Source: an uncultured Oenococcus sp. (GTDB taxonomy: Bacteria > Bacillota > Bacilli > Lactobacillales > Lactobacillaceae). From it: a stretch of 64,000 nucleotides of DNA. Location of the stretch: NCBI GenBank assembly GCA_934229385.1, contig CAKQDH010000003.1:62001-126000 (forward strand), given 5' to 3'. The position numbers and the translations under genes were made by a program. Of the stretch, positions 34,106 through 43,776 are shown piece by piece (positions within the stretch are counted from its first letter, which is position 1; each line of letters starts with the position of its first letter). Below the pieces are notes generated by a model. The model did no database searches and was not told the origin of the DNA. It saw nothing but the letters and a program-made list of their open reading frames with translations.

Positions 34106-34178
34106 TGGCCCAACCCGGACTCGAACCGGGAGCTTAGACTTAGGAGGTCCGTGTTTTATCCAGTTAAACTATTGAGCC
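34106..34178 (-). tRNA. tRNA-Arg (CCU)
   Basis: 73 nt. Acceptor GGCTCAA/TTGGGCC with one G-U pair, D stem GTTT/AAAC, loop CTCCTAA with anticodon CCT, T stem CCCGG/CCGGG. The anticodon stem CGGAC/GTCTA has a C-A mismatch at 27-43 and a G-U at 28-42. CCA is not encoded beyond the discriminator A. Confidence 0.9.
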
Positions 34179-34298
34179 CAAAATAATTCTTAAAATAAAA
34201 AACTAAGTCTGGTTTATCAAAACTCTTAATAAAAATTAACCTAATTTTATTGAAAAATCCAAAAATAACAATAAAATTTTGTTAATTTATAATTTACT

Positions 34299-34535
34299 TC
34301 ATTTATTCTCTATATACATTAATAAAATACCTAATAAAAGCCACAACCCAGTTAAGAAACTTGTAATTCTTTTCATAATAGCTTGAAAGCCACGCGATTT
34401 ATGTGTTTGAAACAAATCGCTAGAACCACCTGATAATGCATTAAGAGCATCCTGTTGCTTGCTAGGTTGCATCATAATACAAATTATTAAAATAACACCA
34501 ATAATTATTAATAAGCTTATAATTGTGTGCACCAT
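34299..34535 (-). CDS. secG: preprotein translocase subunit SecG
   Basis: Small membrane subunit of the SecYEG channel. With ATG at 34535 it has 78 residues and two hydrophobic helices. The first is followed by MQPSKQQDALNALSGGSSDLF, the conserved cytoplasmic loop of SecG. An upstream in-frame TTG (34553) is less likely: it would overlap a TGTTATACT extended -10 that ends 8 nt before the ATG. No SD is present, so the mRNA may be leaderless. Confidence 0.9.
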   Translation of the reverse strand: MVHTIISLLIIIGVILIICIMMQPSKQQDALNALSGGSSDLFQTHKSRGFQAIMKRITSFLTGLWLLLGILLMYIENK

Positions 34536-34680
34536 ACAAAGAAAGTATAACAAAAAACCTGTTAATTTAATAAAAATTATTAAAATAAAAACCCAGAATG
34601 TTAAAAAACAATCTAGGTCTAAAATATTAATTTTAATTTCTTATTCCAATTCCATTTGAGCTTAACCATACCCAATGAAA

Positions 34681-35703
34681 TTAAAGCTTAGCAAAATGGA
34701 GTAAGGTTCTTACCATATTGCATGTAAAACCATTCTCATTATCGTACCAAGAAACAACTCTTACAAGTTGACTATTGCCTTTTCCAATGATCGCTGTTTG
34801 AGTTGGATCAAATACAGCTCCATGAGTATCATTAATGATATCGGAAGAAACAATCCCATCATCATTCCAACCAAAGCTTTTATTACCCTTGGTGTATTTT
34901 TCAAAGGCTTTGTTAACTTCATCAGCTGTAACATCCTTATCAAGGATCGCAGTTAATTCAGTTTCAGAACCATCAATAACAGCAACACGCTGAGCATGAC
35001 CGGTCATTTTTCCATCAACTTCCGGAACTACCATTCCGATAGCTTTTGCAGCTCCAGAACTGTGCGGAATTGTATTCGCAGAAGCAGTACGGTTATTAGG
35101 CAATGTAGACGAATGAGGACCATCTAAAGTCATTTGAGTAGAAGTAAAAGCATGAATAGTCGTCATCAAACCACTTTTAACACCAAAATTATCCTGCAAT
35201 ACACGGGCTAAAGGTGCCAAAGACTGTGTAGTACAAGAACCAGCAGAAACAATTTTATCATCAGGTTTAAGGGTATTTTGATTAACTCCATAAACAACTG
35301 TAGGAACGTTACCTGCAGGAGCAGATACTAAAACACGTTGCGCACCAGCATCAATATGTACTTGTGCTTTTTCTTTAGAAGTATAGAAACCGGTGCATTC
35401 AAGTACAAATTGTACCCCATCGTTTTTTACCCACGGAAGATTGCTAGCGTCTTTTTCAGAATATATATGATAATTCTTACCATTAACAGTAAGAGTGGAA
35501 GTATCATTATCTGCAGAAACATCTGCATCTAAAGTTCCATGAGTTGTATCGTATTTTAAAAGATAAGCTAAAACAGAAGGTGTGGTTAAATCATTAATTG
35601 CTACAACTTCAATATCGGAAGCTTTTTCCTGAAGTTCCAAAATACGACGAAATGCTAAACGACCTATACGACCAAATCCATTAATACCAATTTTAACGGT
35701 CAT
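34681..35703 (-). CDS. gap: glyceraldehyde-3-phosphate dehydrogenase
   Basis: Glycolytic NAD-dependent enzyme forming 1,3-bisphosphoglycerate. 340 residues with GINGFGRIGRLAFRR (Rossmann loop), the catalytic SAGSCTTQSLAP (Cys in SCTT; the usual SCTTNCLAP is altered to TQS), and SWYDNENGF at the C-terminus. SD GAGGAGAT. It is monocistronic, not linked to pgk or cggR, with its promoter about 60 bp upstream. High GC relative to its neighbours and regular codon use fit high expression. Confidence 0.97.
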   Translation of the reverse strand: MTVKIGINGFGRIGRLAFRRILELQEKASDIEVVAINDLTTPSVLAYLLKYDTTHGTLDADVSADNDTSTLTVNGKNYHIYSEKDASNLPWVKNDGVQFVLECTGFYTSKEKAQVHIDAGAQRVLVSAPAGNVPTVVYGVNQNTLKPDDKIVSAGSCTTQSLAPLARVLQDNFGVKSGLMTTIHAFTSTQMTLDGPHSSTLPNNRTASANTIPHSSGAAKAIGMVVPEVDGKMTGHAQRVAVIDGSETELTAILDKDVTADEVNKAFEKYTKGNKSFGWNDDGIVSSDIINDTHGAVFDPTQTAIIGKGNSQLVRVVSWYDNENGFTCNMVRTLLHFAKL

Positions 35704-35756
35704 AGAATTTATCTCCTCTTATTAATTTTTTAAATTTGGATTTAAGCTCCTTAAAC

Positions 35757-35762
35757 AGTATA
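35757..35762 (-). promoter_or_regulatory. extended -10 of gap
   Basis: GTGTTATACT on the minus strand is an extended -10 element about 54 bp before the gap ATG; the -35 is poor. It predicts a leader of roughly 45-50 nt ending in a strong SD, unlike many genes in this window. Confidence 0.6.
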
Positions 35763-35890
35763 ACACTCGACTTTTCATAAATTAATTAAGAAATTACTTT
35801 TTAAACTTAAAAACAGATTAAAATTCTTTTACAATAATTTTTATTAAATTATTAATATAATATTTTAGTTTTTGTATAATTAGTATGTCT

Positions 35891-35963
35891 GCGCGAGTAG
35901 TGTAATGGATTATCACGTAGGATTCCGGTTCCTGAGATAAGGGTTCGATTCCCTTCTTGCGCA
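35891..35963 (+). tRNA. tRNA-Arg (CCG)
   Basis: 73 nt. Acceptor GCGCGAG/CTTGCGC, anticodon stem TAGGA/TCCTG with loop TTCCGGT, anticodon CCG. T-loop TTCGATT, discriminator A. A TGTATAAT -10 lies about 10 bp upstream (35875-35880). Confidence 0.94.
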
Positions 35964-36081
35964 TATTTTATAAAATTTAAATATTTTTAGAATTATTTAT
36001 TACTAATTACCAAGAAATAAATTAATTAATAATTTATTTAGTAAAAAGATTTAACACCATAATGAACGATAGCATCTTTGG

Positions 36082-36594
36082 CTAAAAAACTTTAAAATTA
36101 AAATCTTTATCGCTTGGGAAATGATTAAAGTTATATTTTGCTAATTTATTAAATTCAGTATCGCCATGAAAAAACCTAGTACCACCACCAGCAATCATAA
36201 GATTTACAGGGGTATTTCTAGTATCTTTCCCAAACAAAACAATAATCGCTGGTTTGTGTAAAGCTCTAAGAAAACCTAACTCAAAAGCACTTCCAGAATC
36301 TTCCCTATCCAAATCATAAAGAAAAACACCTGCATCAGAAGTGGTCATTGCCGAAATATCATTTTCATAAGTAGAGTCAATCCACACTTGACTGCCAAAA
36401 ATGTCATTGTTAGGGTCTTCAACGTTTGCATCTTTATATTGAAAGTCAAATGGGAAATGTATAACCGAAACAGTTTTATTTTCACTCAGTAATTTTTTGG
36501 CTTTATTAATCCGTTTTTTTTGTTTGTCATTAAAAAAAGGAGAAGCCAAATAAATTTTGGTATCAGGTATTTTTTCTGAAGATTTATCTTTCAT
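36082..36594 (-). CDS. nucleoside 2-deoxyribosyltransferase
   Basis: Swaps bases between deoxynucleosides in nucleoside salvage. 170 residues with YLASPFFNDKQKKRI (residues 17-31), FLYDLDREDSGSAFELGFLRAL (catalytic Glu in AFELGF; nucleoside-binding Asp upstream) and the C-terminal region of the family. It overlaps pnuC by 4 bp and has SD AAAGGAG, so the two are cotranscribed. The transporter could supply its substrate. Confidence 0.92.
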   Translation of the reverse strand: MKDKSSEKIPDTKIYLASPFFNDKQKKRINKAKKLLSENKTVSVIHFPFDFQYKDANVEDPNNDIFGSQVWIDSTYENDISAMTTSDAGVFLYDLDREDSGSAFELGFLRALHKPAIIVLFGKDTRNTPVNLMIAGGGTRFFHGDTEFNKLAKYNFNHFPSDKDFNFKVF

Positions 36595-37358
36595 ATATTT
36601 TGACTCCTTTTTGGATCCCAGCGGCTAAACCATTTACCATAAATTGCTGTTGCTAAATACATTAACTGTGAAACGAGCATAGCAAACGATGCCTGAGTAT
36701 AACCCGCAGAATTAGCAGTAAACCAAAGAATTACTTGTACAATATCCTCTGCTAACCATAAACTATAAGTGTTAGAAAAATGTAAAGTACAAAATAAAGA
36801 CGCTGTAGCACCAATACTTAACACTAAACTGTCCCAAAGTGGATTGGTATCTTTAAAAAATATATAAACACGATAGAATATAACCCACTCAATAATTAAA
36901 GCAATAACGGTTAAAAACCAACCTCGAGTATGTAAAGTTCTTAATTTTTCATTAAAGTTAACCCCCCATGTTCGCCAGGTAATTAAGAGGGGAGCATCAA
37001 TTAAAACAAAGAAAATAAGCTGATCAAATACCGAAGCGTAATGGCCAGCTGACCAATTAACATAAATAAAGCCAATAACAGATAAACCACCTAAAAGGCC
37101 GTTAATTGCCCTCCCAGCACTCATAGCACAAGTACAAAGTAAACCTATTAAAGTAGTAATCAACGTAACAGTAGAAAGAGTGGTAATTTGGTTTTTTAAA
37201 TAATTGTCTAATTGAAAACCAAAGCCAAAAAACCATATAACCCACAAATTAGCTGGGACACCCTTTAATTCACTTACAATCCACTGAAAATAATTTCCTT
37301 GAAATTCTTTTTTCTTATTTATAGTAGCAATATTATGTGCTGTCTGTGTATCATTCAT
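36591..37358 (-). CDS. pnuC: PnuC-family nucleoside/nicotinamide riboside transporter
   Basis: A 255-residue membrane protein with about seven hydrophobic segments and the PnuC motifs WTANSAGYTQASFAMLVSQ and IYGKWFSRW. PnuC proteins import nicotinamide riboside or related vitamins or nucleosides by facilitated diffusion. Coupling to a deoxyribosyltransferase rather than a nicotinamide riboside kinase suggests a deoxynucleoside substrate here (inference). The SD is AAGGG close to the ATG. The promoter and inverted repeat lie upstream. Confidence 0.88.
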   Translation of the reverse strand: MNDTQTAHNIATINKKKEFQGNYFQWIVSELKGVPANLWVIWFFGFGFQLDNYLKNQITTLSTVTLITTLIGLLCTCAMSAGRAINGLLGGLSVIGFIYVNWSAGHYASVFDQLIFFVLIDAPLLITWRTWGVNFNEKLRTLHTRGWFLTVIALIIEWVIFYRVYIFFKDTNPLWDSLVLSIGATASLFCTLHFSNTYSLWLAEDIVQVILWFTANSAGYTQASFAMLVSQLMYLATAIYGKWFSRWDPKRSQNI

Positions 37359-37378
37359 CTTACCCTTATTTTTCTCCC

Positions 37379-37430
37379 TTGTTATTTTAAGCTGCTAACA
37401 ATTTAATCAGGAAAAAAATTTAAAGTCAAG
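37379..37430 (-). promoter_or_regulatory. pnuC promoter with inverted repeat
   Basis: On the minus strand TTGACT, 17 bp and TTAAAT form a promoter. Immediately downstream TTGTTA and TAACAA (37379-37401) form an inverted repeat with an 11-bp spacer, placed as an operator in the leader. Confidence 0.55.
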
Positions 37431-37451
37431 AAACAATTATCAACACAATTC

Positions 37452-40298
37452 TTAATATTCTTCTTTAACATAATTTCTTAAAAGAAGTGGTTTTAAATAT
37501 TCTCCTGTATATGATCCCTTTGTTTTTGCTATTTTCTCTGGAGTTCCAGTAGCAATAACCTTTCCTCCAGCTGCTCCGCCTTCAGGCCCTAAATCAATAA
37601 CCCAATCAGCGGTTTTAATTACGTTTAAATCATGTTCGATTACAAGCACTGTATTACCAGTATCAACTAAGCGATGAAGGACCCTTAATAAATGTTTTAT
37701 ATCATCTATATGAAGACCAATAGTTGGCTCATCCAAAATATAAAAATTTTTCCCTGATTGTAAGCGATGAAGTTCACTAGCCAATTTCATTCTTTGAGCT
37801 TCACCACCTGAAAGCGTAGTTGCAGACTGCCCAAGTTGAATATAACCTAAACCAACGTCTTGTATAGTTTTTAATTTTCTAAAAATCTTAGGTATATGAG
37901 AAAAAAACTTTATTGCCTCATCCACTGTCATGTTTAAAACATCTGAAATATTTTTCCCTTTATAAGTTACTTCAAGCGTTTCCGAATTATACCTTGTTCC
38001 ATGACAAACTTCGCAAGTTACATAAACATCAGGCAAAAAGTTCATCTTAATCTTTATAATGCCATCCCCATGACAATTTTCACATCTTCCACCTTTTACG
38101 TTAAAAGAAAAACGCCCCTTAGTATAGCCACGTATTTTAGCCTGATTAGTTTTTGCAAATAAATTTCTAATATCATCAAACACACCTGTATAAGTAGCAG
38201 GATTAGAACGAGGGGTCCTCCCTATTGGTGATTGATCAATGTCAATTACTTTTTCAATATTTTTATAACCTTGAATTTTACTATAAGTACCAGCCTTCTC
38301 TGAATTATTATTAAGCTTTTGTTTAAGAGCTCTTTTAAGAATTGAATTAATAAGAGTTGATTTGCCAGATCCAGAAACACCTGTAATAGTAATAAATTTC
38401 CCTAAAGGAAAATTAACATCAATTTTTTTTAGGTTATGCTCTGAAGCTCCTATAAGTTTAATTGAATGACCATTCCCTCTTCTTCTTTTTTTAGGAACAG
38501 GAATATATTTTCTTCCAGATAAATATTGTCCCGTAATAGATTGTTTATTTTTTTCAATTTCTTCTGGGGTCCCAGCTGCTACAACTTGTCCTCCATTGTC
38601 ACCGGCTCCAGGACCAAAATCTATTATGTAATCAGCAATTCTCATAGTGTGTTCGTCATGTTCTACAATAACTAAAGTATTTCCTAAATCTCTCATTTTT
38701 TTTAAAGAATTAAGAAGCTTATCTATATCCCTCCGATGCAAACCAATCGAAGGTTCATCCAAAACATACAAGACCCCTGAAAGATTGGAACCTATTTGAG
38801 TTGCTAAACGAATTCTCTGGCTTTCTCCACCTGAAAGTGTCCCAGCTGATCTACTTAAAGTTAAATAACCTAAACCCACTGAAATTAAAAATGATAATCG
38901 AGAAGAGATTTCTTTAACAATTGGTTCAGCAATTTCTTGATCATTTTTACCTAAATTTAAATTTTTAAAAAATTTAAATTCATCTCTAACTGAAATTTCG
39001 TTTACTTGTCCAATATTTTTATGATTAATTTTAACGGAAAGAGGGGCGGGTTTTAACCGATATCCATGACAGGCCGGACATTGAAATGAAGAGATATATT
39101 GGTTCATTATTTTTCTAGTAAATTCAGAAGCAGAATTTTTGAATCTTCTTTCAATGTTATTAAGTACGCCTTCAAAGGGAATTGAAACATCCCGTATCCC
39201 TCCAAATTCATTTTTATAATAAAAATGAAATTTTTTTCTTTTATTTCCATTTAAAATAAGCTTTCTTTGGCGCAAAGGGAGGTTTTTCCAAGGAATGTCC
39301 TGGTTTATGTTATTTTGTTTAGCAAATTGGGATAACATAATAGGATAATATTTAGAAGAAATCCCTCTCCAAGGAATAACTGCCCCCTGATGTAAACTCA
39401 GATTTTTATTAGGGACTACTAAATTAGGATCAACTTTTCTTAATACTCCTAATCCTTGACATAATTTACAAGCACCTAGGGGAGCATTAAAAGAAAAAAG
39501 ACGAGGCTCTAAATGTCCCACCTGAAAATTTTTTAAAAGGCCAGGATAATGATCAGAATATTCTTCTCTTTTGCCATTCAATTCTTCAACGACAACATGT
39601 CCCTTAGTTATTTTAAGAGCATTTTCAACAGAACTAAATAAGCGTGAACGAACACCAGATTTCAAAATAATTCTATCAACAATTATTTCAATTGTATGTT
39701 TTTTTTCACGATCTAAATTAAAATTATTTTGTTCATCAAGATAAACATTTTTACCATCAATTCGTGCACGTATATAACCCAATTTAGGGGCCCTTTTCAA
39801 AACTCGTTCATGCGTCCCTTTTTTATCTTCTATTATTGGGGCAATTATTTGCAACCGGGCGCCAGATCTAAAATTCAAAATCCTTTTTATCATCTGATCA
39901 ATTGAACTTAAAACTATTACATTACTATTTTTTATTTCAGGCCGCCCAATACGAGCGAAGAGAAGACGTAAATAATCATTAATTTCAGTTACTGTACCAA
40001 CCGTTGATCGAGGATTATTATTAGTCGTTTTTTGATCAATCGAAATCGCTGGAGAAAGTCCTTCAATTGAATCTACATCAGGCTTTTCCATTTGCCCAAG
40101 AAATTGTCTTGCATAAGCAGATAAACTCTGTACGTATCTTCTTTGCCCTTCAGCATATAAAGTATCAAAAGCTAAGCTTGATTTTCCTGATCCAGATAAG
40201 CCAGTCAAAACTGTAAAGCTATTACGTGGTATATCTAAATCTATATCTTTTAAATTATGTGAACGTGCTCCACGAATAGAAATATATTTTTTTTCCAT
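37452..40298 (-). CDS. uvrA: excinuclease ABC subunit UvrA
   Basis: Damage-recognition ATPase of nucleotide excision repair. 948 residues, with two ABC modules: Walker A GLSGSGKSSLAFDTLYAEG and GVSGSGKSTLIN; signatures LSGGESQRIRLA and LSGGEAQRMKLA; zinc motifs CKLCQGLG/CPACHGYR and CENCHGDG/CEVCHGTR all intact. It is downstream of uvrB (gap 75 bp). No SD; TATTAT lies 8 nt before the ATG. Confidence 0.97.
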   Translation of the reverse strand: MEKKYISIRGARSHNLKDIDLDIPRNSFTVLTGLSGSGKSSLAFDTLYAEGQRRYVQSLSAYARQFLGQMEKPDVDSIEGLSPAISIDQKTTNNNPRSTVGTVTEINDYLRLLFARIGRPEIKNSNVIVLSSIDQMIKRILNFRSGARLQIIAPIIEDKKGTHERVLKRAPKLGYIRARIDGKNVYLDEQNNFNLDREKKHTIEIIVDRIILKSGVRSRLFSSVENALKITKGHVVVEELNGKREEYSDHYPGLLKNFQVGHLEPRLFSFNAPLGACKLCQGLGVLRKVDPNLVVPNKNLSLHQGAVIPWRGISSKYYPIMLSQFAKQNNINQDIPWKNLPLRQRKLILNGNKRKKFHFYYKNEFGGIRDVSIPFEGVLNNIERRFKNSASEFTRKIMNQYISSFQCPACHGYRLKPAPLSVKINHKNIGQVNEISVRDEFKFFKNLNLGKNDQEIAEPIVKEISSRLSFLISVGLGYLTLSRSAGTLSGGESQRIRLATQIGSNLSGVLYVLDEPSIGLHRRDIDKLLNSLKKMRDLGNTLVIVEHDEHTMRIADYIIDFGPGAGDNGGQVVAAGTPEEIEKNKQSITGQYLSGRKYIPVPKKRRRGNGHSIKLIGASEHNLKKIDVNFPLGKFITITGVSGSGKSTLINSILKRALKQKLNNNSEKAGTYSKIQGYKNIEKVIDIDQSPIGRTPRSNPATYTGVFDDIRNLFAKTNQAKIRGYTKGRFSFNVKGGRCENCHGDGIIKIKMNFLPDVYVTCEVCHGTRYNSETLEVTYKGKNISDVLNMTVDEAIKFFSHIPKIFRKLKTIQDVGLGYIQLGQSATTLSGGEAQRMKLASELHRLQSGKNFYILDEPTIGLHIDDIKHLLRVLHRLVDTGNTVLVIEHDLNVIKTADWVIDLGPEGGAAGGKVIATGTPEKIAKTKGSYTGEYLKPLLLRNYVKEEY

Positions 40299-40373
40299 AT
40301 TTAGCTATAATATTTTAATTATATTTAATAATATAAATCTAATTTTATTTTTAAAACCTAAAATTATTATAAT

Positions 40374-42401
40374 TTAAGCTTCTTTTTTCATCTTTTCTTT
40401 AAATTGTATTATTAAATCCCGTAATTGAGCAGCTTCCTCAAATGCCATTTTACTAGCTGCTTCTTTCATTTCTTGCCTTAACTTTTTAATAGCTTCTTTT
40501 TGGTCCTTTTCAGACATATCAGTAAAAGCTACTTTTGTTAAATCAGAGGATTCTTTCTTTTGATTTTGCTTGTTTTTATGAGAGATGTGTATGGAATTAA
40601 AAATCGGCTTAATAATTGTTTTAGGAATAATGTTATGTTCTTTATTGTAAGATGTTTGGATCTTACGACGACGAGAAGTTTTATCAATAGCTTTTTGCAT
40701 GTTATCTGTAATTTCATTGCCATACATAATAACATGACCATTTGAATTTCTAGATGCACGACCAATAGTTTGGATAAGTGAACGCTCATTACGTAAAAAA
40801 CCATCTTTATCAGCATCTAAAATAGCAACCAAACTGACCTCAGGCACATCTAATCCTTCTCGTAATAAATTAATTCCTACTAAAACATCAAATTTTCCTA
40901 ACCGAAGATCCCTTATTATTTCTGTCCGTTTCAAAGTTTTAATATCACTATGGAGATAACGAACTTTTATTCCATTTTCCTTAAGATAAGCAGTTAAATC
41001 TTCAGCCATTTTCTTAGTTAAAGTAGTCACAAAAACACGCTGTTTTCTTTTTACCCTTTTATTGATTTCTCCCAATAAATCATCAATTTGGCCCTTTATA
41101 GGCCTTACATCTATTGTAGGGTCTAACAAACCGGTAGGCCGAATTATCTGTTCCACAACATTTTTAGAACCTGCTCGAGATAATTCATAATCACCAGGAG
41201 TAGCAGACATATAAATTATTTGGTTAGTTCGCTTTTCAAATTCAGAAAGTTTTAAAGGACGATTATCTAAAGCGGAAGGAAGACGAAAACCATAATTTAC
41301 TAAAGTTTGCTTCCTAGATTGATCCCCATTAAACATACCCTTTACCTGAGGCATAGTAACATGACTCTCATCAACAACCAAAAGATAATCTTTCGGAAAG
41401 AAATCCAATAATGTAAATGGCGGCTGGCCCCTTTTTCTACCATCTAACCAACGGGAATAATTTTCAATCCCATTAGTATATCCCATTTCTAAAAGCATTT
41501 CTATATCATATTCAGTTCTCTGTTTTATCCTTTCTGCTTCTAATAATTTTCCATGCTTTTTGAACTTATTTATTTGGAATTCCATCTCCTTATGAATACC
41601 ATCAACAGCACTTTTAATTGTACTCTCATTGGTCATAAAAGGTGTCGTTGGAAAAATAGATATAAAATCATCATCATAAAGAACTTCCCCTGTTAAAGAA
41701 TTGATTTCTGTAATCCGGTCAATTTCATCACCAAAAAATTCAATACGGATTGCTTTTTCATCTTCAGAAGCTGGAAAAATTTCAACAATATCTCCATGAA
41801 CACGGAAGGTCCCACGAGAAAAATCAATATCATTACGAACATATTGCATATCAATTAGTTTGTGCATTAAATTATTACGACCAAATTCATTACCAACCCT
41901 TAAGTTAATAACGTGGCTTTTATATTCTTTTGGATCGCCTAAACCAAATATTGAAGAAACAGAAGATACAATAATAGTATCTTTTCTAGACAATACACTA
42001 CTGGTAGCACTATTCCGAAGTTTATCTATTTCATCGTTTATGCTAGCATCCTTTTCTATATAAGTATCAGAAGAGGGCACATAGGCTTCTGGCTGATAAT
42101 AATCATAATAAGAAACAAAATATTCTACGGCATTTTCCGGAAAAAAATTTTTCATTTCACTATACAATTGTCCAGCTAAGGTTTTATTATGCGATAAAAT
42201 TAACGTCGGTTTATTTACAGCAGCAATTACATTAGAAATCGTAAATGTTTTTCCTGTCCCTGTAGCCCCTAATAGAACTTGTTCTTTAGTACTGTTATCA
42301 ATCCCATTAATTAATCTCTTTATAGCACTTGGTTGATCCCCAGTAGGCTTATATTTACTATGTAATTTAAATTTATTAGGTAAACGTGTTTGTAAATTCA
42401 T
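40374..42401 (-). CDS. uvrB: excinuclease ABC subunit UvrB
   Basis: Helicase-like damage-verification subunit. 675 residues with [17 protein letters not shown] (Walker A), the beta-hairpin region [29 protein letters not shown], and [10 protein letters not shown]. The C-terminal UVR motif ([22 protein letters not shown], split here as residues ~640-661) contacts UvrC. The ATG lacks a GGAGG; GATAAT and AAAAAGAA precede it. It is divergent from galK. Confidence 0.97.
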   Translation of the reverse strand: MNLQTRLPNKFKLHSKYKPTGDQPSAIKRLINGIDNSTKEQVLLGATGTGKTFTISNVIAAVNKPTLILSHNKTLAGQLYSEMKNFFPENAVEYFVSYYDYYQPEAYVPSSDTYIEKDASINDEIDKLRNSATSSVLSRKDTIIVSSVSSIFGLGDPKEYKSHVINLRVGNEFGRNNLMHKLIDMQYVRNDIDFSRGTFRVHGDIVEIFPASEDEKAIRIEFFGDEIDRITEINSLTGEVLYDDDFISIFPTTPFMTNESTIKSAVDGIHKEMEFQINKFKKHGKLLEAERIKQRTEYDIEMLLEMGYTNGIENYSRWLDGRKRGQPPFTLLDFFPKDYLLVVDESHVTMPQVKGMFNGDQSRKQTLVNYGFRLPSALDNRPLKLSEFEKRTNQIIYMSATPGDYELSRAGSKNVVEQIIRPTGLLDPTIDVRPIKGQIDDLLGEINKRVKRKQRVFVTTLTKKMAEDLTAYLKENGIKVRYLHSDIKTLKRTEIIRDLRLGKFDVLVGINLLREGLDVPEVSLVAILDADKDGFLRNERSLIQTIGRASRNSNGHVIMYGNEITDNMQKAIDKTSRRRKIQTSYNKEHNIIPKTIIKPIFNSIHISHKNKQNQKKESSDLTKVAFTDMSEKDQKEAIKKLRQEMKEAASKMAFEEAAQLRDLIIQFKEKMKKEA

Positions 42402-42513
42402 TTCTTTTTATTATCTCATTTATGGTCTTATTCGTTAAATTAAATTATTAATTTTTATTAAATATAAAAACCTATAATTAAAAATAAAATAGTTATAAGT
42501 TTGAAAAATTCCA

Positions 42514-42527
42514 GTAAGCGCTTTCTA
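42514..42527. promoter_or_regulatory. CcpA cre-like site before galK
   Basis: AGTAAGCGCTTTCT matches the cre pattern TGnAAnCGnnnnCA at all inner positions, differing only at the two outermost bases. It lies 54 bp before the galK start, near the expected -35, so catabolite repression is plausible. Confidence 0.6.
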
Positions 42528-42580
42528 AAATTACATTTCTATGATAAGTTTATCTATGTATATATTTAGAGGAGAAAAGA

Positions 42581-43756
42581 ATGGTTAAAATTTATGAAAA
42601 ATTAGAAAAAAACTTTAAAGAAAAATTTAATAAAGAAGCCCAATATAGGCTTTTTTCACCTGGCCGGATAAATTTAATTGGAGAACATACTGATTATAAC
42701 GGTGGCCATGTTTTCCCAGCGGCTATCTCTTTAGGTACTTTTGGCGTAGCTTCATCTAGGAATGATCAAACTGTTAAATTGTTTTCTAATAATTTTACTA
42801 AGCAAGGGACATTAAGTTTCTCTCTTAGTCAACAAATTGTAAATAACAAAAAAGGGACATGGGATAATTATGTAAAAGGCGTTACTCTTGCTTTAAAAAA
42901 AGAAGGCTTTAAGATAAATCACGGTTTTGAATTACTAATTGAAGGAAACCTTCCGGGTGCTTCAGGATTATCTTCTTCAGCTTCATTGGAAATGTTAATT
43001 GGAGTTTTGCTGAATAAAATATTTAACTTGAAAGCTACTAAAATGCAGTTAGCTAAGGCGGGACAAACCGCTGAAAATGATTTCGTTGGAGTAAATTCAG
43101 GTATTATGGACCAATTTGCTGTGGGCTTCGGTCAGAAAAATAAGGCTATTTTTCTTGATACCCGAACTTCAAAATATGAGATAGTTCCGGCACAATTTAA
43201 AGATAATGTAATCTTAATTATGAATACAAATAAAAACAGAGCTTTAACAGGTTCAAAATATAATGAAAGAAGAAGCGAATGTGAGAAGGCATTAAAAAAA
43301 TTACAAGCTAAACTTAATATTCAGTATTTATGTGATTTGAACGATAAACAGTTTGAAGAAAATAAAAACCTAATTAACGATAAAACGCTGATTAAAAGGG
43401 CTAAACATGTTGTCTATGAAAATCAAAGAGCAATCTTGGCAAAAAAAATACTTGCTCAAGGAGACCTAAAAAAATTCGGAGAATTATTAAATGCATCACA
43501 TAAATCACTGAAAGAAGATTACGAAGTAACCGGATTAGAATTAGATACACTAGCTGAAACAACCCAAAAACAGGACGGCGCTTTAGGAGCACGAATGACC
43601 GGCGCTGGTTTTGGAGGATGTGCGATTGCTTTGGTTAATAAAAATAGCGTTGACCAAATTAAAAAAACTGTAGGTGACGTATATTTAAAGAAAGTTGGCT
43701 ATCCTGCTAGTTTTTATGTAGCAGAAATTAGTGATGGTGCAAAGGTGGTTGCTTAA
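42581..43756 (+). CDS. galK: galactokinase
   Basis: Phosphorylates galactose at C1, the first committed Leloir step. 391 residues, GHMP kinase family: RLFSPGRINLIGEHTDYNGG (galactokinase signature), LPGASGLSSSASLE (ATP loop) and GARMTGAGFGGCAIAL. SD GAGGAG 8 nt before ATG. First gene of galKTM; a cre-like site lies upstream. Confidence 0.97.
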   Translation: MVKIYEKLEKNFKEKFNKEAQYRLFSPGRINLIGEHTDYNGGHVFPAAISLGTFGVASSRNDQTVKLFSNNFTKQGTLSFSLSQQIVNNKKGTWDNYVKGVTLALKKEGFKINHGFELLIEGNLPGASGLSSSASLEMLIGVLLNKIFNLKATKMQLAKAGQTAENDFVGVNSGIMDQFAVGFGQKNKAIFLDTRTSKYEIVPAQFKDNVILIMNTNKNRALTGSKYNERRSECEKALKKLQAKLNIQYLCDLNDKQFEENKNLINDKTLIKRAKHVVYENQRAILAKKILAQGDLKKFGELLNASHKSLKEDYEVTGLELDTLAETTQKQDGALGARMTGAGFGGCAIALVNKNSVDQIKKTVGDVYLKKVGYPASFYVAEISDGAKVVA

Positions 43757-43776
43757 TCCATTTTTAGAGGAAAAAT

